Shown in pieces: positions 58,201 through 64,000 of a stretch of 64,000 nt of DNA. The stretch comes from Takakia lepidozioides (Eukaryota; Streptophyta; Takakiopsida; Takakiales; Takakiaceae): assembly GCA_030704615.1 (NCBI GenBank), contig CM060732.1, forward strand, positions 77,171,053-77,235,052. Reading direction: 5' to 3'. Numbering within the stretch: the first letter of the stretch is position 1; each line of letters opens with the position of its first letter. A model generated the notes under the pieces. The model was not told the origin of the DNA, made no database searches, and was given only the letters and a program-made list of their open reading frames with translations. Position numbers and translations under genes: made by a program.

Positions 58201-61200
58201 ACAGCTGTCCTTTGGACGAGGAAGGACAGAGGTGATAAGAGAGGGGCGGTGGAATTTCAACAACAAGATGATGACGGAAGGAGTTCAAATCTCCAACTGG
58301 GCAGTGGCTGTTTTCGATCAGCGATGTCCTGAGCGGGAGGCAGCCAACATTGCAGACCAGCTGATGCACTGCTGCAACAAAAGAGGAATGGTACCTGAAA
58401 CTAAAACCTGTTGGAAACACTTGATTCTCACTTATTCTATGCATATCAAGGCTCTGTGAGCAACAAAGGTTTGAAATCCTGTGTGTGGTATATAGTTGTA
58501 GTTATATTCAATGTTTCTCTCCTCTACTAGGTCAATTGTCTTTTACATTCAACACCTACTTTCCTGATAATGGTAATGCCTCAAATTGTGGACTAATCAC
58601 TGCAGCTTACCAGCTGAGATGCATTTATGTACTGATAACTGTGTTGGCGATTCCAATGTTATAGAAAATGGAACAGCCATGTGCAATTCAGAAAGAGCAG
58701 CACAACATGGCTCAAAACTTCCCACCTGATGAAAGAGTTAAAAGAGTGTTCAGCTCACTTGGGCAATACAAGCCCACTTTCATATTGGCTATCCTTGCTG
58801 ACAAGGATAGTGAGATTTATGGTAATTGTCCACAACCCTTGAATTTCTCCTTATCTTCATTAAATTGCTGCTAAATGTGGATTGTATTACTTTGGGCAAG
58901 GTGGTGTGGAATGAAGGTTATACCACTTGGTGATATGGCCTGTCCTTATCTTATGACAGTCCCTTTGAAGAAGATGTGCGAGACTGTGATTGGAGTCATA
59001 TCTCAGTGCATGGTCAAACCTCGGCAGCTGAATGATCAATACCTAGGCAATCTTGCCCTGAAGATCAATCTGAAGGTAGTCTTCCGTTGTGGCTGTGGTA
59101 TAGTAATATGCTTCACAAAGAGTCTAGAATACACTGAGATGATGCCGGATGCTAGGCTTGATAGATCAGGATTTTCATATGTATATGTTTAAATTTGTGT
59201 ATTCGTGTGTGCAGTGGAGTCCACACTTAATGGCTTGAAACATTGTCATTTGACATGATTTTATTGTTGTATCTTGAAATGCAGTTGGGTGGTTACAATT
59301 CCATCTTGACCAAAGAAATGACCCCCTTCTTGGTGAAGCCCACCATCATTTTTGGAATGGATGTATCGCATGGATCTCCTGGTGATGCAGACTCTCCATC
59401 AATTGCAGCTGTAAGAAAGCAAAACTGTAGAGAATTACTCTGCATTGCTGATGCAGACTCTCCATCAATTGCAGCTGTAAGAAAGCAAAACTGTAGAGAA
59501 TTACTCTGCATTGCTGATGCAGACTCTCCATCAATTGCAGCTGTAAGAAAGCAAAACTGTAGAGAATTACTCTGCATTGCTAATACATTCATACATTCAT
59601 TTTACATATGTAGAACATTTTGTTTGAAGCCAGGTGGATGCTGCCCGAACCAGTACTGAAAGTACTTCATGCTGTTTGTAATATGATGGCTGTAGGTTGT
59701 TGCATCCAAGCATTGGCCCACGGTGTCAGGCCTGTATGCTTCTCGGGTGAGGGCACAGCCGCCCAAAATGGAGATGATTCAAGGCCTGCATGAGGAAGTT
59801 GGGGGGAAACCTTCTGGCATGATCAGGTAGAAGCTACCTCAGACTGACTGGCCAATTTCACTCTGAAGAGGATTTTAAACATAGATTTAACATAGATTTA
59901 ACTATGTTACCTCACCATGGTGGGCATGACAGGGATCTTTTGATCGAGTTCTACAACACATGCTCAAGAGATACTCCCCAAGAGCTTCGGAAGCCTGCGC
60001 ATATCATTGTCTACCGGTTTGCTCACAACCCCTTGCACCTCAAGGCCTTCGGTATTACTTGGATCACAGGTAGTCCAGCATTCTCTGATAATAAATTGAT
60101 AGTAAATTCCAACAGGTAGCCCTGTGTACTCTGATAATAAATTGATGATAAATTCCTGTGCAGGGATGGGGTGAGCGAGTCACAATTTGATCAGTGCCTG
60201 GATCTGGAAGTAACTGCATTCGTTAAGGTAAAGCAGCCCTCCTAATCTTTCCTGTTCATTTTTGGCTTCTTTTCTTAAACCAACTGCAGCTGTGAGCATG
60301 CCGATGACCGCAGGGCTGTGTGCAGGCATGTCAGGCCTTGGAAGAGGGTTACCGTCCCATGATCACATTTATAGTGGCACAGAAGCGGCATAATACTCGC
60401 TTCTTTCCAACACAAGGAGGTCCAAGTCTGCAAAGAACTGGGAATGTCATCCCAGGTACGATCACGGTTTCTAGGATCTTGTAAGTTTGAGGATCTTGAA
60501 TTGCCTCTTGTCCCTCTGTATGCATTTTGCACAGTTCCAAGATGTACTGTTAAGTATATACGTGGCACTGATCCATGTGTTGCAAAGTTTCTGATACCCA
60601 ATGAATCGTGAATGTGGGTGTTAGGTACAATCATTGACAGGGATGTGTGTCATCCCCACACTTACGACTTTTTTCTTTGTAGCCACAACGGGCTCATAGT
60701 ACGTACCCTTGCCATCCCTCTCCTCAATGTTCCTAGCTCTAGTTTTCAACACGTCGTGGCTTACTCATTTCTAATTTCGAATGTGTGCAGGGTACAACAA
60801 GACCAACCCACTACCACATCCTGCACAATGAGAACAGTTTCTCGGCCAATGATCTGCAGCAACTGACTAACCACCTATGCTACACGTATGGACAGTCCCA
60901 TGCACTTGCATTCTGTTCTGTTCTATATTGAAAAGATCTTTGTTGTCATAGGCTGGCCAGAGCTTTCTAGTTGATCTAATGTGATTTTGTTGGGTGGTTT
61001 GTTGATGTGTGAATGTAGGTTCTCACGCTGCACTACAGCTGTTGCTGTTGGTAAGAAAACTTCTCTGTTTCTCTTGTTTTTTACTTGTCCAAACTCTTGG
61101 GCTATTACATAGCTAGGCCACATATTCTTGTACTCCCATGCAGTTGTGGTTTGTACATGGGTGGGTGTACTTTCTCTTGTGCTTCAGGTATAGGAAGTAG

Positions 61201-61445
61201 AGTGAGAACTTCCTCTTCCTCTACAAATAAAAGAGATGAAACATTCTGACATGTATTCTGTTTTAACAGCTGCACCAGCTGCGTATGCTCATCTTGTGGC
61301 AACTCGCTTTCGCAAGCTGTTGGATAGTGACACTGGCTCAGAGACATCTTCCCAAAGCCGGTCACGAGAAGGGGGAGCACAGAATGTAGTCCGAGCGCTC
61401 CCACCAATCAAGATGAGTGCCAAGCAAAGCATGTTCTTTTGCTAG
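55280..61445 (+). CDS. AGO: Argonaute protein, 22 exons, complete
   Basis: Small-RNA-guided silencing effector. Exons: 55280-55678, 55794-56020, 56123-56208, 56332-56527, 56683-56819, 56919-57028, 57173-57276, 57437-57599, 57791-57907, 57992-58099, 58205-58390, 58665-58821, 58960-59075, 59285-59410, 59696-59826, 59933-60016, 60164-60227, 60326-60455, 60625-60698, 60791-60885, 61019-61050, 61270-61445. Phases agree throughout; 3018 nt, 1005 aa. Residues 1-105 are Pro/Gly-rich. The N domain holds [15 protein letters not shown]; the linker [20 protein letters not shown] follows; MID has [12 protein letters not shown] keeps Asp728 ([10 protein letters not shown]), Asp817 ([10 protein letters not shown]) and His955 (PAAYAHL), so slicer chemistry is plausible. 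The 22-exon layout and SMFFC end resemble the AGO4/6/9 clade, but [10 protein letters not shown] and WRGFHSSIR look intermediate. Exon 14 has three tandem donors. Confidence 0.93.
59384..59581 (+). repeat. Perfect 66-bp x3 tandem repeat spanning the exon 14 splice donor
   Basis: Units 59384-59449, 59450-59515 and 59516-59581 appear identical. Each starts GATGCAGACTCTCCATCAAT and contains the donor GCAGCT|GTAAGA. Donors therefore lie at 59411, 59477 and 59543. The unit is 22 codons with no stop in the PIWI frame ([13 protein letters not shown] and on), so donors 2 and 3 would add 22 or 44 residues in frame before VVASKHWP of exon 15. Confidence 0.95.
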
Positions 61446-63030
61446 GAAAGAGTTTTGCAAAGCAGCTTGAAGCAATGAAGCAGGAAGGTTAGGACCTCAA
61501 GGCCAAAGTTGATGCCATTGAAAAGCTAGTCTGGTGTTAGTCTTAAATCTTAAGAAGTGCAGCCTGACCTGTGAGCTGCCACATGCAACACAGTGTTAAG
61601 AGAGTGTAAGACGAAAAATAGAGCTAAAAGTAGCTCACAGAGTAGAAGACCAGAGTAAGAAGGCATGGTACCCCTGAAGTACCCTGAAGTACCCATGTAG
61701 TGAGCACAAATGATGTCGCTTCAAGTTTAGTGCCTCATAAAGATCTGCAAGTTGTCAAGATTCCCATTGGAGAAAATGTATGTGATGATTCATGATGAAA
61801 GCTATTTGTTTGTAACCCTTCAAGCACAGTTCATATGATAGACCCTTCAGCTGCTAAATTTTGCATACTCCTCTTCAAAGGCCATTTGTAGCTCCTTTCA
61901 AGAGTCCGGATGTCCCCATACTTGAGACTGAGAGAAACAAAACTCTCATTTTATGGAACTTTCCTTTTGTTCTTGCGTGACAGATGTTATGAAAATAAAT
62001 ACCAGCAACCTCACCCAGAAAGTCATTGCTTAACCATGTGCACGGTGAGTTGCACTACTGCAGATGAACTATGTCTATTTTCCCACAGATGAACACTGTA
62101 AAGACCTGTCCGCTATTTTCAAGTTGTCAGCTGAATCTCCTTTGCCTTCTCAGGGAGCGACATTGGAGTACTACTACTCTAGAACTCCTACTCTAAACAT
62201 CTGAGTAATGAATGTGCTCCTGTACTCAGACTTCCAGACTGCCAACAAGCTTCCAAATCCCGACAATGAAGAGGTGGGACATGAGAGGGTTAAGAATCAC
62301 TGCCGAAGCACCTGAAGCTTAAGAAGGACCCAAGGTTCATGGGCAAAGGAGATGAAAAAGATGCAAATCACCCTGCTTCTCAAACTCTTCTCTACACTAA
62401 GTTGCTGTCTCTTAAGAGGGCCCCCATATTTTGCAAGGCCTTCAGCTTCGACGTTCACAATGGAGTAGCAGCTTCCCTACACGAAGCTATGGAAGGTTGG
62501 GTATTTGTATGGGAGCTTTCAGAAGAGAGTGGATTTGAACCCAGGATCACTACCATCTGGGTTAGGTCATATATTTGCGGAAGGATACATTCCTTGAAGT
62601 TATGAAACTCTGCAGTCGGATGCGTTTGCTTTGCATCGCTTGAGAGGATTCGCTCTCTGTGCATCAAAGGTCGGTGAAAAATCTTGTGTGTGACAGAGCA
62701 GATTGATGGGTTTTAAGGGTCAATCGGCCCTGTTTGAGTGATAGGAGAAAGAGTGACGAAGATTGCTTGTCTTCGATCGAAAAGGTCGTTGGGTATTTTG
62801 GAGGAGCGTGGAGTTCCTGAGTCGGAGTATATCTGTTGTGCATCTGCTCGATGAGATTTCCTGTTTTGGCAGGAAGAGAGAGTGTCGGTTTCGGTCATAA
62901 GCAGGAGGCATCTGCCCTGGGTGCGTGCGGCGGTTATCGTTTTCTTCAATTTGTCGTGTGGGACTCTTCAATCTGGTTGTCTCGATAAGTTACAAAAGTT
63001 TCGGCGGAAGGCAAAGGAGCTCGGGGGAAG
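61446..63030. other. Argonaute 3' UTR and intergenic region
   Basis: No supported gene. GTACCCCTGAAGTACCCTGAAGTACCC near 61668 is a short tandem repeat. From about 62600 the sequence becomes typical of a 5' leader for the gene starting at 63031. Confidence 0.4.
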
Positions 63031-63923
63031 ATGGCAGCTATGGCGGGAGCAGCTGCAGGCTTCGCTGTAGCCAAAGGTTTTCATATTTCTGGTATGCTCT
63101 TTTCAGGTATACGGGCGTCTGTATGCTTCTCTCTGTGTGGGTGTTTTGTGATTTATTCTGCATCTGACTGTTGTGTCGATCAGACGCGCGGCCTATTTGC
63201 AGTCAATTCGCAGTCCATTCCCAGCTTAGAGGGACCCAGGGGTCTCGGATTGTAGAGAGGGCATTGGTTCTGGTATACTCCTTCCAACATATTGGTAAGA
63301 ATTTCTGCCTTGGTAATGGTTATTGCTGGTAGCGTTGTCCTGTAGCAGGTGCTGGGGGTGTACACATGTAACCAGAAGACTGTATGTGGAGCAAGTTCAC
63401 AGAACCGATCAACTCCTCAGTTTTAATTGAGGCTTGCCCTAAGGGATAGTGCCTTTGGAGAGGGCTGTATTGTCCACTGGCTCTCCAGTGGTTGGTACAA
63501 CTGTTCCTCAGGTTACCTGCTTGAGGCAGGCATTGCTGCGAGGCCTTTGTTGCCTATGCTCCAGTCTCAAGTGACCCTCAGCAAACCATCCTCAAACACC
63601 CCCGCAAGGGCTGTTACTGCCAGGGGTTCCTACTGCTTTTGTATCAGCCATGATCATTTTTTGAGTTTTTTCTCTATGGTTTTGGAGGCAGTTGAAATGA
63701 TTTCTAATTGTTATGTTCTGACTTCCTCTCACCTCAAAGCACTCATCTTGTTTCTGCAGATACACACAGGTCCAGTGTCATAGGGTTGCAAGAGCATTCA
63801 CGGCAGGATGCTGTGAGGAATGAATTAGCAACTTCAACTTCACAGATTCTTAGACCTACAGGGATTTGTGGGAAAAGGAGGTCCCCTAATGCATTTGCTT
63901 CAGCAACATGTAGTGCTGCCTTG
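63031..63923 (+). CDS. 5' end of an unidentified gene with targeting-like N-terminus (runs off window)
   Basis: Exon 1 (63031-63076) encodes MAAMAGAAAGFAVAK and ends in phase 1 at a weak donor AAAG|GTTTTC. Exon 2 (63760-63923) joins in phase (Asp across the junction). It encodes about 54 residues rich in Ser, Thr, Arg and Ala (HSRQDAVRNELATS, ILRPTGICGKRRSPNAFASA) and ends at TTG|GTAAGT in phase 0. The Ala/Ser/Arg-rich, acid-poor start resembles a plastid or mitochondrial transit peptide. The rest lies beyond 64000, so no function can be given. Confidence 0.55.
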
Positions 63924-64000
63924 GTAAGTTCTTCTATGGTCTGGCTTTTCTTTGTTTTGGGTGCTGTGTGGGTTTTTTGGCATGGAGAAGGCATTTGGCA

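Noticed and set aside
59243-59659. Long open frame running through the 66-bp repeat into the intron, ending CCPNQY
   Set aside because: After the repeat the frame enters sequence unlike any Argonaute, while exon 15 joins perfectly from the donor. It is read-through of intron, not a separate gene.

Overview
The window looks like nuclear DNA of a land plant. It has intron-rich genes with GT/AG introns, an Argonaute gene, a plant-type FAD synthetase, pentatricopeptide-repeat (PPR) scraps, and a dense layer of nested plant transposable elements (hAT, Copia, L1-type LINE, CACTA, tRNA-derived SINEs, MITEs). The short introns, large TE load and divergent Argonaute lean towards a non-flowering plant such as a bryophyte or lycophyte. 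That placement is inference and cannot be fixed from the sequence alone. There is no bacterial, organellar or CRISPR signal.

Layout. 1-6.1 kb: AT-rich DNA, a decayed hAT transposase and a cluster of dispersed non-coding repeats. 6.1-6.7 kb: a broken PPR fragment and a possible first exon on the minus strand. 7.86-9.53 kb: a two-exon short-chain dehydrogenase with a presequence-like N-terminus. 11.1-14.1 kb: a 3'-truncated Copia retrotransposon, followed by an inverted set of the repeats seen at 4-6 kb. 18.08-26.48 kb: a complete 16-exon FAD synthetase gene (542 aa) with an old antisense LINE remnant in intron 4. 27.1 kb: a strong 28-bp hairpin. 29.7-30.3 kb: a small single-exon gene of unknown function with a TATA box. 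31-34 kb: SINEs, one interrupted by a LINE-tail insertion. 34.4-45.9 kb: an L1-type LINE on the minus strand, split in its endonuclease domain by a 4156-bp CACTA element that carries a PPR fragment. 46-54 kb: SINEs and two hAT-like MITEs, one with a SINE nested inside. 55.28-61.45 kb: a complete 22-exon Argonaute gene (1005 aa). 63.03 kb to the edge: the 5' end of a further gene with a targeting-like N-terminus.

The host genes do not form a pathway. FAD synthetase is housekeeping cofactor metabolism, the dehydrogenase is a generic NAD(P)-dependent enzyme, and Argonaute is a small-RNA effector. The most notable feature is in the Argonaute gene, which carries two independent tandem triplications: an imperfect 148-bp triplication in its 5' leader, and a perfect 66-bp triplication inside the PIWI coding region that copies a splice donor three times while keeping the reading frame. 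I rebuilt exon structures by eye from splice sites, phase continuity and family motifs; transcript data would be needed to confirm them.
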